From assembly GCA_048498315.1 (NCBI GenBank), contig JBEHYF010000007.1, positions 1 to 64,000 on the forward strand: a DNA stretch of 64,000 bases. Direction: 5' to 3'. This stretch comes from Actinoallomurus sp048498315. Its GTDB lineage: Bacteria > Actinomycetota > Actinomycetes > Streptosporangiales > Streptosporangiaceae. The notes beneath the pieces were generated by a model that saw only the letters and a list, made by a program, of their open reading frames with translations, did not search any database and was not told the origin of the DNA. How positions within the stretch are numbered: the stretch's first letter is position 1; each line of letters starts with the position of its first letter. Shown in pieces: positions 25,906-34,741 of the stretch. The position numbers and the translations under genes are program-made.

Positions 25906-27342
25906 TCAGGAGCGGACGACCGGCAGGCCGGTGATGGCGCTGATCCGGTCGGCGGTGGTCGCGACCGCCGCCTGCGGGCTCCACCGGCGCGTCAGCACGC
26001 CCTCCAGCATCGTCTGGAGCTGCGCCGACACCAGCGCGTACGTCGGCGCCGACGGCCGCACGACGGCGTGCTCCAGCAGCGCAGCGGTCTGCGCGTGGAA
26101 CGGCGACGTCGGCGCGAGCTCCGCCAGCACGCTGCGGCGCGGCGGGAGCTGACCGGTCTCGGCGCACACCTCGGCGAGCCGCTTCGGCGCGGTCGCGGCG
26201 CGCAGCAGCCGCATCGCCAGCTCCGGATGGCGCGACTGCCGGGGCACACAGTAGACCATGCCGCCGCACAGGATCGCCGCCGGCCCGTGCGGCCCCGTCG
26301 GGATCGGCGTGAATCCGAACCGCTCGGAGACCCCTGCGAGGGACAGGCCGGTCTCCTGCGCCAGCAGCTCGGCGTGGTAGCTCGCCCCGATGAACAGGTC
26401 GGCGCGGCCCACGGCCAGCATGCGCGCCGCCCGGTGCCGGTCGTAGGTGACCACCTCGGCGGGCAGCACGCCGTCGTCGACCAGGCGCCGCAGGAACCGC
26501 AGCGTCTCCACCGCGGCCGGGCCGTCCAGCGTCACCGCGTCGGCCGTCATGATCGTCGCGCCGTTCGCCGACAGCAGCGCCACCAGCGCGTACGAGGCGG
26601 TCTCGCCGGCCGGCGGCCCGCCCGGCATCACCATGGCGTGCCGCTCCCGCGGCAGGCCATGGGCGAGCGCACGGCCGACCGCCCGCAGTTCCCGCCACGT
26701 CGCCGGCGGATCCAGCCCCGCCGCCTGCAGCGCCTCCCGGCGGTACCACAGGCCGGTCACGTCGGCCGGCGCCGGGACCGCGACCACGCCCTCGCCGTCG
26801 ACACGGTAGGCGTCGACGAACGGCGGCAGGAAATCCGCGTCGTGCTCGGTGGTCACCCACTCGGCGTCCAACTCGGCGATCGGGGTGAGCATGTGCGACT
26901 CGGCGAACTCGGCCACCCACACCGAGTCGACCAGCGCCAGGTCGGGCCCGCGCCCCTCGGCGATCGCCCGCCGGAACGCCGTGCGCAGCTCCGTCAGGGG
27001 CGGCGCCGTGATCGACAGCCGGAAGTCGTTGCCCGCCGCCTCGCGAAGTTGCCCGGCCCAGCTCCCGTCGCAGGTCATGACCGAAAGCTCCGGGGCGTTG
27101 CGCAGCGCACGCACCCAGCCGGGGTTGACGAACGTGCCGCGCCGCCGGTGCCGCACCACCACGCCCTCGGCCGCCAGCTCCGACAGCGCCCGCGCGACCG
27201 GCGTACGGCTCAGCCCGTACGTGGCGCACAGGTCGTGCTCGGTGGGCAGCCTGCCGTCCAGGCCGTAGCGGCCGGCCTCGATGTCGGCGAGCAGCCGCCG
27301 CTTGAGCCGGTAGTAAGCCGGGAGCGGTTGCGCGGTGTCCAA
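25906..27342 (-). CDS. GntR winged helix fused to a solute-binding-protein domain (regulator)
   Basis: A 478-residue protein with an N-terminal GntR-type winged helix (about residues 5-75; LPTEHDLCATYGLSRTPVARALSELAAEGVV) and then, instead of a small effector domain, a full-length extracellular-solute-binding-like domain (about 85-478). Typical binding-protein words are visible: VPAPADVTGLWYRREALQAAGLDPPATWREL and GGMVYCVP. There is no signal peptide or lipobox, so it is cytoplasmic and probably senses sugar with a repurposed periplasmic-binding fold. The start is a TTG (27340-27342) behind GAGGA. It precedes the mannosidase operon, and TTGCCA-type repeats occur before both. Confidence 0.82.
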   Translation of the reverse strand: MDTAQPLPAYYRLKRRLLADIEAGRYGLDGRLPTEHDLCATYGLSRTPVARALSELAAEGVVVRHRRRGTFVNPGWVRALRNAPELSVMTCDGSWAGQLREAAGNDFRLSITAPPLTELRTAFRRAIAEGRGPDLALVDSVWVAEFAESHMLTPIAELDAEWVTTEHDADFLPPFVDAYRVDGEGVVAVPAPADVTGLWYRREALQAAGLDPPATWRELRAVGRALAHGLPRERHAMVMPGGPPAGETASYALVALLSANGATIMTADAVTLDGPAAVETLRFLRRLVDDGVLPAEVVTYDRHRAARMLAVGRADLFIGASYHAELLAQETGLSLAGVSERFGFTPIPTGPHGPAAILCGGMVYCVPRQSRHPELAMRLLRAATAPKRLAEVCAETGQLPPRRSVLAELAPTSPFHAQTAALLEHAVVRPSAPTYALVSAQLQTMLEGVLTRRWSPQAAVATTADRISAITGLPVVRS

Positions 27343-27368
27343 TGCCCGTCCTCGCTGGGGGATCTAGA

Positions 27369-27392
27369 GGCAAGCATATTTGCCACAAGGCA
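27369..27392 (-). promoter_or_regulatory. candidate autoregulatory operator of the GntR-SBP regulator
   Basis: GGCAA-GCATAT-TTGCC, followed directly by TGCC-ACAA-GGCA, gives two overlapping inverted repeats 27-50 bases upstream of the TTG start. The TTGCCA core is shared with the operator of the mannosidase operon at 25538-25563, which suggests the protein binds both and limits its own synthesis. Confidence 0.55.
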
Positions 27393-27803
27393 GTGATGAA
27401 TCGCCCGCACCAGCCCCGAACCCAGAGAGATGGCCGAACATGGACACCGCCCACACCGTCCCGTATGGCCGGGCTCCGTCTCCGCGACGAAGAGGAGCTG
27501 TTCTGGTGGGCCGGTTGCTCGGGGAACTTCAGGCACCTTCCAGGACGGCGTGTGCGCCGGCGCTGAACGGAAGAATCCGGATCGTGACATTCGTGCGCTC
27601 GCGGACGACGGTCGCCGGCCTCCGGAGCTGTTCGCGCATGACGTTCCGGCCGCCGGCCAGGTGATGGAGCGCAGCCGCGCCGATGATGGCGTGGGACTGT
27701 GGCGCGTCGCGGCGTGACAGAAGCGTCGTCACGGGCGTCACGCTCACGATCGACGAGCTGGAGGCCGTCCGCCGCGGTGAGTCCGGCGGGTGAGGATGGA
27801 GGC
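27393..27803. other. intergenic region holding a decayed regulator
   Basis: Between the fusion regulator and the trans-sulfuration enzyme. Bases 27450-27710 hold a minus-strand DUF5753 remnant (separate entry). A plus-strand scrap at about 27730-27793 (VTLTIDELEAVRRGESGG then stop) looks protein-like but is too short to assign. Confidence 0.5.
27450..27710 (-). pseudogene. remnant of a DUF5753-type helix-turn-helix regulator
   Basis: On the minus strand, AIIGAAALHHLAGGRNVMREQL, then ERTNVTIRILPFSAGAHAVLEG, corresponds to the middle of the DUF5753 domain. The intact protein at 41889 has VMRTQLQHLLQVAEEHPRV and VTLQVVPYARGAHA at the same place. After a stop at 27529-27531 the similarity goes on in other frames (KFPEQP, QLLFVAETEPG). 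The N-terminal helix-turn-helix and the C-terminus are absent. A decayed copy of a family present elsewhere in the window. Confidence 0.65.
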
Positions 27804-29027
27804 ATGAACTCTCAGCAGGATGCACCGCACACCGCCCCCCGCGCCGGCGCGGCGCACGCCGAGACGCGGGCCGTGCACACGCCCGTCGCCGAGGCGACGG
27901 GCAGCCGGCCGCTCGGCGTGCCGATCTACCAGAACCATCTGTTCGCCTTCGACGACCCGGACACCCTCGCCGCGGCGTTCTCCGGCCCCGACGGCGCGTA
28001 CTTCTACAGCCGGCTCGGCAACCCGACCGTGCGGACGCTGGAGGCGGCCGCCGCCGGCCTGGAGGGCGGCGCCGCCGGGCTGGCCGCCGCATCGGGCATG
28101 GGCGCGATCAACTCGGTGCTGCTGGCGTTGCTGCGGTCCGGCGACCACGTCGTCGCCCAGCGCTGCCTGTACGGCGCGACCATCGCGATGTTCGACGACC
28201 TCGCCGGGCGCTGGGGCGTCGAGGTGACGTACGTGTCCGGGAGCGACCCGGAGGAGGTGCGGGCCGCGCTGCGCCCCGGCACCCGCCTCCTGTACCTGGA
28301 GACGATCGCCAACCCGACCACGCAGGTGGTGGACCTGCCCGCGCTGCTGGCGCTCGCCCGGGAGGCCGGCGTGACCAGCGTCGTGGACAACACGTTCGCC
28401 ACCCCGATGCTGTGCCGCCCGATCGAACACGGTGCCGACGTCGTCGTGCACTCGACGACGAAGTACCTCGGCGGCCACTCCGACGTGCTCGGCGGTGTCG
28501 CGATCTTCGCCGACGCCGCCCTGCACCGGAAGGTCTGGCACTACGCGGTCGAGCTCGGCGCCTCCGCCGACCCGTTCGCCGCCTGGCTCACCGTTCGCGG
28601 CATGCAGACGCTGGCGCTGCGGGTGCGGCGGCAGTGCGACAACGCGATGGCGCTCGCCACCCGGCTCGCGGCGCACCCGGCGGTCGCGTCCGTCGCCTAC
28701 CCCGGCCTGCCCGGGCACCCCGATCACAAGGTGGCCTCGCGGGTGCTCGACGGGGGCTACGGCGGCGTGCTGTCGTTCGACCTGGCCGGCGGGCGCGAGG
28801 CGGGCCGTACGTTCGCCGGCGCCATCCGGCTCGCCACCCTCGCCGTCTCGCTCGGGGACGTCAAGACGCTCGTCATGCATCCGGCGAGCACGTCGCACCG
28901 GCAGCTCGACGAGGAGCAGCTCCGCGCGGCCGGGATCGGTGCGGGCATGATCCGTCTCGCCGCCGGCATCGAGCACCCCGACGACCTGTGGGCCGACCTG
29001 GAGCAGGCCCTCGACAAGGTCGCCTAG
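27804..29027 (+). CDS. trans-sulfuration family PLP enzyme (methionine gamma-lyase / cystathionine gamma-synthase type)
   Basis: A 407-residue Cys/Met-metabolism PLP enzyme. The PLP Lys220 lies in HSTTKYLGGHSD, and the usual YSRLGNPTVRTLE, SGMGAINSVLLALL, DNTFATP and the C-terminal VSLGDVKTLVMHPASTSH segments are all present. The family includes cystathionine gamma-synthase, cystathionine gamma-lyase, methionine gamma-lyase and O-acetylhomoserine sulfhydrylase; these cannot be separated on sight. GAGG at 27792-27795 supports ATG 27804; the frame extends upstream without homology. Stands alone. Confidence 0.88.
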   Translation: MNSQQDAPHTAPRAGAAHAETRAVHTPVAEATGSRPLGVPIYQNHLFAFDDPDTLAAAFSGPDGAYFYSRLGNPTVRTLEAAAAGLEGGAAGLAAASGMGAINSVLLALLRSGDHVVAQRCLYGATIAMFDDLAGRWGVEVTYVSGSDPEEVRAALRPGTRLLYLETIANPTTQVVDLPALLALAREAGVTSVVDNTFATPMLCRPIEHGADVVVHSTTKYLGGHSDVLGGVAIFADAALHRKVWHYAVELGASADPFAAWLTVRGMQTLALRVRRQCDNAMALATRLAAHPAVASVAYPGLPGHPDHKVASRVLDGGYGGVLSFDLAGGREAGRTFAGAIRLATLAVSLGDVKTLVMHPASTSHRQLDEEQLRAAGIGAGMIRLAAGIEHPDDLWADLEQALDKVA

Positions 29028-29297
29028 GGCGGCCGCGGCCCGGATCCGCCCGGCCGAACCGCCCCGGCCGGGCGGGCGAGGAGCACCCGACCTGATACGG
29101 CTGGGTCTGACCTCTGCCGCTCGCTCGCGTGGCCGCGGCGTCACCGGCCGCCGATCGAGCCGCCGGGCGACCCGGCGGCCGGCCCGTGGAGGGCGGTGGA
29201 GGATGCCGCCGGTCCGTGTGACAGCGTGGAGAGGCATCACGCGTAACACCGGCGTGGCCCGGTACCGCGGGCCGCGCACCGTACTTCGGAGGGAAAC

Positions 29298-29723
29298 ATG
29301 TCAAAGCCGCCGCTTCCGCAGGACGCGATCGCCATGCTGAAGAGGGCCAACCCGGCCGTCATCGCCACCCTGCGGCCCGACGGGCAGCCGGTGTCGACGG
29401 CCACCTGGTACCTCTGGGAGGACGACGGCCGGGTGCTGATCAACATGGACGAGGGCCGCAAGCGGCTCGGGCATCTACGGAACGACCCCCGGGTCACGCT
29501 GACCGTCCTGGACGGCGACGGCTGGTACAGCCACATCACGCTGATCGGGCGCGTCGCCGAGATACGCGACGACGAGGACCTGGACGGCATCGATCGGCTG
29601 GCCCGGCACTACACCGGCCAGGCGTACCCGCAGCGCGACCGCGGCCGGGTCAGCGCCTGGATCGAGGTCGACCGCTGGCACGGCTGGGGCACCTTCAAGG
29701 ACAGCGATCAGGCCGGCGGCTAG
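29298..29723 (+). CDS. PPOX-class F420-dependent oxidoreductase
   Basis: A 141-residue split-beta-barrel protein of the pyridoxamine 5'-phosphate oxidase superfamily, in the actinobacterial group that uses deazaflavin F420 or flavin. Its first strand (ANPAVIATLRPDGQPVSTATWYLW), the segment GRVLINMDEGRKRLGHLRNDPRVTL and WIEVDRWHGWG are characteristic. GGAGGG at 29287-29292 fixes the ATG. Physiological substrate unknown; the cofactor choice is inferred from the subfamily. Confidence 0.88.
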   Translation: MSKPPLPQDAIAMLKRANPAVIATLRPDGQPVSTATWYLWEDDGRVLINMDEGRKRLGHLRNDPRVTLTVLDGDGWYSHITLIGRVAEIRDDEDLDGIDRLARHYTGQAYPQRDRGRVSAWIEVDRWHGWGTFKDSDQAGG

Positions 29724-29944
29724 GGCTGTGTCCATGACGTCGGCCGGGATCGGAGCGGTACGCCGCATGTGGTTCGCGGCCGCCGATCGCGGGGCCGTCG
29801 GGCCGGTCGGATGGCAGAACCCGTCAGGCCGCACCGGTTGACCGATGACGATGGTCAGCGGCTCAGCGGATCCGGCGGCGAGGTACCGGATCGGAGCCGG
29901 ACCATCCGGGGCGCCGGCCGCACGAGCCGCCTTGCCGGCGGGAC

Positions 29945-30368
29945 GGCCTTGAAGGACGGGTGACCTGCCGCGCAGCGGCGGGCGAGCATGGCGTCCGTCC
30001 ACGCGAAGCGGTCCTCCCAGGAGGCGGCCTCACTCAGGCGCTCGGCGATCAGGGCCGCCTCCCGGCCCCACAGGTCGTCCAGCGCGACCACGGCACCGTC
30101 GAGATCGGACGGTCGCACGCCCAGCACGGCGCCGGCGACCACCGGGGGGCAGGCGCACCTGCAGGCATGCGAAGTCTTCCGCTTGCCGTACCCGGACCGC
30201 GCCGAATCCGAGCCCAAGGGCGCCGACGAGGCTGCCGTGCCACACCCTTCCGGTGGCGTCGTCCACGGCGAGCGAGCCGGTGCCGAACGCCAGAGCCAGC
30301 GTCACCGCCGGGTGCGGGATCAGCCGGAGGGGGAGCGGGGTCATGCCACGGTCGGTGAACCCGGCCAT
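29945..30368 (-). pseudogene. frameshifted and truncated AraC-family regulator
   Basis: The minus strand begins like a DUF6597-type AraC sensor (from ATG 30368: FTDRGMTPLPLRLIPHPAV, VWHGSLVGALGLG, CLQVRLPP). At a run of six G (30144-30149) the frame must change by one base to continue (VVAGAVLGVRPSDLDGAVVA, then LDDLWGREAALIAERLSE and ARRCAAGHP). Similarity ends near 29950, before the C-terminal DNA-binding helix-turn-helix pair. The frameshift in a homopolymer could be a sequencing error, but the missing HTH shows the gene is dead. It is divergent from the hydrolase at 30534 and may once have regulated it. Confidence 0.7.
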
Positions 30369-30533
30369 CGTGACTCCGGGCACCCGGCTGGCCCGGGCCG
30401 GGCGGGACACGTGCCAAACCGCCGAATCGTCACGTTGGGGTGCGGTGCACTGCATTACCTCATGCTAGGCATAACCGGCCGGACGGAACATTTGTCCAAT
30501 CCCCGGCGTGCACCGGTGGACGACAGTGGACCC

Positions 30534-31388
30534 ATGACGATTTCCGACGGCCGGCCGCCCGTGCGAAGCGGCCCCGAGGCCACCGAGGACGTGGCCCTGT
30601 CGCTGGAAGGCGGCACCATCCACGTCGGCCAGGACGGCCCCCGCGACGCCCCCGCACTCCTGCTCATCCACGGGTCGGGCGCCTCGACCCGTTCGTGGGA
30701 CCCGCTGGTCCCACTGCTGACCGACTCCCACCGCGTCATCCGGATCGACCTGCTCGGGCACGGCCGGTCGGCCAAACCGGCCGACGGCGACTACGCGATC
30801 CCCGCGCAGGCCTGCCGGGCCGGCATGGCCCTGGACCGGCTCGGCGTCACGAACGCCATCGTGGTCGGCCACTCCTCCGGCGGCTTGACCGCCACCGCCT
30901 TGGCCGAGCGGCGCCCCGATCTGGTGACCGCGCTCGCGCTCATCAACACCGGCCCCCGGATGGAGGCCTTCATCGCCCAGCGGTTCTCCTTCGATCCGGC
31001 GCAATGGCCCCAGTTGACCGACGAGCAGATCCGACAGGCCATGAGCACGGGGTTCAGCCGCCCGGGTTACCGGCCCTCGCAGGAGCTCATCGACGACGTG
31101 CGGGTCATGACCTTCCACACGTTCACCGCGACGATGCGTGCGTCCAGTGAGTACCTCGCCGAGCAACCGGTCCCGGACCGGCTGAAGGGCCTCGGCCGGC
31201 CGCTGCTGGTCATCTTCGGTGAGGACGACCGCAGATGGCGGTCCTCGTTCGCCGCCGACTACCGGGTCGTGCCGGGCGCGCAGGTCGAGATGCTGCCCGG
31301 TCTCGGCCACTCGCCGATACTGGAGGACCCGCCGCGGGCGGCCGCGCCGCTGCTGGCCTTCGCCGCCCGCTACGCCGCGCGGCCCTGA
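30534..31388 (+). CDS. alpha/beta hydrolase
   Basis: A 284-residue alpha/beta hydrolase. The oxyanion HGSGAS, LLGHGRS, nucleophile elbow GHSSGG, acid in FGEDDRR and His in GLGHSPILEDP complete the triad and cap pattern of lipase/esterase or haloperoxidase-like members. Substrate unknown. ATG 30534 follows a GTGGA sequence and begins just before homologous sequence; the frame is open far upstream without meaning. Faces away from the broken AraC gene, its probable former regulator. Confidence 0.85.
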   Translation: MTISDGRPPVRSGPEATEDVALSLEGGTIHVGQDGPRDAPALLLIHGSGASTRSWDPLVPLLTDSHRVIRIDLLGHGRSAKPADGDYAIPAQACRAGMALDRLGVTNAIVVGHSSGGLTATALAERRPDLVTALALINTGPRMEAFIAQRFSFDPAQWPQLTDEQIRQAMSTGFSRPGYRPSQELIDDVRVMTFHTFTATMRASSEYLAEQPVPDRLKGLGRPLLVIFGEDDRRWRSSFAADYRVVPGAQVEMLPGLGHSPILEDPPRAAAPLLAFAARYAARP

Positions 31389-31418
31389 ACGGACCACCCG
31401 GGGAACGAGCGGCGGAGC

Positions 31419-31922
31419 ATGCCAGAGGCCCAGGTCGGGCCCTGCCTGCCGTCCGATCTGGGCCCGGCACAGCGGTGCGCAGTTCGCCGGATCCGAACCG
31501 GGTACGCCCCCGAGCGCGTGGCGGGGGCGGCGGTCGGCACCGGGACGGCGGAGGCACAGAAGGAGGCCCAGCGCACGCTCGCGCAGTACCAGGAGCGACT
31601 CGCCGAGGCACGCCACGAGGCGGCGCGGATACGGGAGGAGGCCAGGGAACAGGGCGCCCAGATCATCGCCGAGATGAGAGAGCAGGGCCGGGCGGAGATG
31701 CGCCGGCTCACCGAGGCCGCGCGGGCGCAGATCGTGGCCGAACGGGAGCGGGCGCGCACCGAGCTGCGGGCAGAGATGGGAACGCTCGCCGTGGAGCTGG
31801 CCGGCCGCATCCTCGGCGAGTCGCTCGCCGACGAGGCCCATCAGAACAGGGCCGTCGACCGCTTCCTCGACGAGCTCGAAGCCGGATCCGTCGGCGGAGG
31901 CGCACCGCCGCGCGTCACCTGA
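31419..31922 (+). pseudogene. orphan C-terminal fragment of ATP synthase subunit b (atpF)
   Basis: From about residue 43 the product matches the peripheral-stalk part of actinobacterial F0 subunit b: KEAQRTLAQYQERLAEARHE, ARIREEAREQGAQIIAEMRE, then AEMGTLAVELAGRILGESL. This is a long coiled coil. The N-terminal membrane helix that anchors subunit b is missing and replaced by about 40 unrelated residues. No other atp gene is nearby. It is therefore a detached, probably inactive duplicate, though the 167-codon frame is undamaged and a soluble coiled-coil protein could still be made. Confidence 0.75.
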
Positions 31923-32004
31923 TCCTGGACCGCGGCCGGCCCGCCGCCAACCCGGCGGCGGGCCCGGAACGGCGGGCCGGATCGCGGTTCCTAAGATCGA
32001 GACC

Positions 32005-33057
32005 ATGGAATATCGACAGCTGGGGAAGTCCGGGCTGAAGGTGTCGGCGCTGGCCATGGGAACGATGACCTTCGGCGGGCAGGGCGTGTTCGCGAACGTG
32101 GGCGACACCGGCGCCGACGAGGCGCGGCGGCAGGTCGACATGTGCCTTGAGGCGGGCGTCAACCTCATCGACACCGCCGACGTGTACTCGACCGGGCGCT
32201 CGGAGGAGATCGTCGGCGAGGTCGTCGCGGGCCGCCGCGACGACGTGCTGATCGCCACGAAGGTCCGGATGCCGATGGGGCACGGCCCCAACGACGCCGG
32301 GCTGTCGCGCCACCACATCATCGCGGGCTGCGAGGCGAGCCTGCGCCGGCTCGGCACCGACCACATCGACCTGTACCAGGTGCACGAGTGGGACGGCGTC
32401 ACGCCGCTGGAGGAGACCGTCGAGGCGCTGAGCTCGCTGGTCGACGCCGGGAAGGTCCGCTACGTCGGGGTGTCGAACTACGCCGGCTGGCAGCTCATGA
32501 AGGCGCTGGGCACGGCCGACCGGCTCGGCGCGCCCCCGTTCGTCAGCCAGCAGATCTACTACTCGCTCCAGGCGCGGGAGGCCGAGTACGAGCTCATCCC
32601 GGCAGCGGTCGACCAGGGGCTCGGCACGCTCGTGTGGAGCCCGCTGGCCGGCGGGCTGCTGTCCGGCAAGTACCGTCGCGGACAGGACGCACCGGCGGGC
32701 TCGCGGCAGCTCACCGACTGGAACGAGCCGCCGGTGTACGACGAGGACAAACTGTACGACACGGTCGACGTACTGGTGGAGATCGCCGAGGCCCGCGGGG
32801 TGTCGGCGGCACGGGTCGCACTCGCCTGGCTGCTCGGCCGGCCCGGCGTGACGTCCCTGGTGATCGGCGCCCGCACGAGCGAGCAGCTCGCGGACAACCT
32901 GGCCGCCGCCGAGTTGACCCTCGACGACGACGAACGCGCCCGGCTCGACAAGGTCAGCGCGCTGCCGCTGATCTACCCCTACTGGCACCAGGCCGCCACC
33001 GCGAGCGACCGGCTGTCCCCGGCCGACCTCACCCTCCTCGGCCCGCACCTGCGCTAG
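32005..33057 (+). CDS. aldo/keto reductase
   Basis: A 350-residue NADPH-dependent aldo/keto reductase. The catalytic tetrad is complete: Asp56 and Tyr61 (IDTADVYS), Lys86 (IATKVRM) and His127 (QVHEWD). The cofactor-binding C-terminal region reads SPLAGGLLSGKYRRG and SLVIGARTSEQLADNL. The natural carbonyl substrate is unknown. It ends only about 70 bases before the carotenoid genes on the same strand and could be co-transcribed with them, but nothing in it suggests a role in carotenoid synthesis. Confidence 0.9.
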   Translation: MEYRQLGKSGLKVSALAMGTMTFGGQGVFANVGDTGADEARRQVDMCLEAGVNLIDTADVYSTGRSEEIVGEVVAGRRDDVLIATKVRMPMGHGPNDAGLSRHHIIAGCEASLRRLGTDHIDLYQVHEWDGVTPLEETVEALSSLVDAGKVRYVGVSNYAGWQLMKALGTADRLGAPPFVSQQIYYSLQAREAEYELIPAAVDQGLGTLVWSPLAGGLLSGKYRRGQDAPAGSRQLTDWNEPPVYDEDKLYDTVDVLVEIAEARGVSAARVALAWLLGRPGVTSLVIGARTSEQLADNLAAAELTLDDDERARLDKVSALPLIYPYWHQAATASDRLSPADLTLLGPHLR

Positions 33058-33124
33058 CCCGTCCCCCGGCCCGCGGCTGCCGGCGCTGCGCTTCACCGGC
33101 GATGATCCTGGGTACCCGTCCGGC

Positions 33125-34741
33125 ATGCGGACCGTGGCAGGCGCCCCCGAGCATGTCGTTGTGGTCGGTGCGGGTTTGTCCGGGCTGGCGGCCGCGCTGC
33201 ACCTGGCCGGGCGGGGCCGCGAGGTCACCGTCCTGGAGCGGCACGCCGTGCCGGGCGGCCGGGCGGGCCGGCTCGACGTCGGCGGTCACCGGCTCGACAC
33301 CGGGCCCACCGTGCTCACCATGCCGGACATCGTCGGCGACACGCTCGCCGCGGTCGGCGCGTCGCTGCCCGAACGGCTGCCGCTCGTGCGCCTCGACCCG
33401 GTGTACCGCGCCCGGTTCGCCGACGGCGCCACGCTGGACGTGCGCACCGAGCCGGACGCGATGGCCGAGGAGGTGCGCGCGTTCGCCGGCCCGCGCGAGG
33501 CCGCCGGCTACCTGCGGTTGCGCCGCTGGCTCACCCGGCTGTACGAGGCCGAGTATGAGGACTTCATCGCCGCGAACGCCGACTCGCCGCTCGGCCTGCT
33601 CACCCCGCGGCTGGCCCGCCTCGCCGCGCTCGGCGGGTTCGGCCGCTGGGACCGCGCCGTCGGCCGGTACGTCCGGGACGAGCGGCTGCGGCGCGTCTTC
33701 ACGTTCCAGGCACTGTACGCGGGCCTGCCGCCGCGCCGCGCGCTCGCCCTGTACGCCGTCATCGCCTACATGGACACGGTCGGCGGCGCGTACTTCCCGC
33801 GCGGCGGGATGCGGGCGCTGCCGGACGCCCTGGCGGACGCCGCCGCCCGCGCCGGCGTCGCGTTCCGGTACGGGACGTCCGCCGTGTCGCTGGAGCGGCG
33901 CGGTCGGCGCGTCACCGCCGTGCGCACCGCCGACGGGGACAGGGTCGCCTGCGACGCGGTCGTGCTGAGCTGCGAGCTCGGCACCTCCTACCGGCTGCTC
34001 GGCCGGGCGCCCCGGCGGCCCTGGCCGCTGCGGCCCGCCCCGTCGGCGGTCGTGGTCCATTTCGGCGCCGGCGGCGACTGGTCGCGGACCGCTCACCATA
34101 CCCTGCTGTTCGGCGGCGCGTGGGACGGCGTGTTCGCCGACCTGGTCCGCGACGGCCGCCTCATGCGCGACCCGTCCCTGCTGCTCACCCGGCCCACCGC
34201 GACCGACCCGGGCCTCGCGCCGCCCGGACGCCAGCTCCTGTCGCTGCTCGCGCCCGTCCCGAACCTCGCCAAGGCCCCCATCGACTGGGACCGCACGGGC
34301 GCAGCGTACGCGCGGGAGCTGGCCGGCGTGCTCGCCGACCGGCTCGGCGGCCTGCCCGGCGACGTGGAGACGTTGCACCTGCTCACCCCGGCGGACTGGT
34401 GGCGCGAGGGCCTCATCGCCGGCACGCCGTTCAGCCTCGCGCACACCATGGCGCAGACCGGGCCGTTCCGCCCGGCCAACCTGCCGCGCAGCGCCGACAA
34501 CGTCGTGCTCGCCGGGTGCGGCACGGTGCCCGGCGTCGGCATCCCCACCGCGCTGCTGTCCGGACGGCTCGCCGCCGACCGTGTCACCGGTGTCCCCGCC
34601 CGTCCCCCCGCCCGGGTCCTGGACCTCGCGCCGGTGCGGAGCGGATCGGCCGCGGCGGTCGGCGGCGGCGCGCCGTCCCGCGCCGCACGGGGAAGCCGGA
34701 CCCGGCCCGCCGCGACCGGATCGACGGGTGAGGGAACGTGA
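33125..34741 (+). CDS. crtI: phytoene desaturase CrtI
   Basis: FAD-dependent desaturase converting phytoene to lycopene, 538 residues. An N-terminal dinucleotide site (VVVVGAGLSGLAAAL), the GGRAGRLDVGGHRLDTGPTV segment and the C-terminal carotenoid-type signature GCGTVPGVGIPTALLSGRL are all present. The last 45 residues are an Ala/Arg/Pro-rich tail not seen in the family. The stop overlaps the GTG of crtB. First gene of the carotenoid operon crtI-crtB-crtYc-crtYd-methyltransferase-crtU. Lycopene is probably the product, which the cyclase genes then use. Confidence 0.92.
   Translation: MRTVAGAPEHVVVVGAGLSGLAAALHLAGRGREVTVLERHAVPGGRAGRLDVGGHRLDTGPTVLTMPDIVGDTLAAVGASLPERLPLVRLDPVYRARFADGATLDVRTEPDAMAEEVRAFAGPREAAGYLRLRRWLTRLYEAEYEDFIAANADSPLGLLTPRLARLAALGGFGRWDRAVGRYVRDERLRRVFTFQALYAGLPPRRALALYAVIAYMDTVGGAYFPRGGMRALPDALADAAARAGVAFRYGTSAVSLERRGRRVTAVRTADGDRVACDAVVLSCELGTSYRLLGRAPRRPWPLRPAPSAVVVHFGAGGDWSRTAHHTLLFGGAWDGVFADLVRDGRLMRDPSLLLTRPTATDPGLAPPGRQLLSLLAPVPNLAKAPIDWDRTGAAYARELAGVLADRLGGLPGDVETLHLLTPADWWREGLIAGTPFSLAHTMAQTGPFRPANLPRSADNVVLAGCGTVPGVGIPTALLSGRLAADRVTGVPARPPARVLDLAPVRSGSAAAVGGGAPSRAARGSRTRPAATGSTGEGT

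Noticed and set aside
29988..31388. Hydrolase frame extended far upstream to 29988
   Set aside because: The upstream part crosses the AraC remnant antisense and has no hydrolase similarity; ATG 30534 fits.
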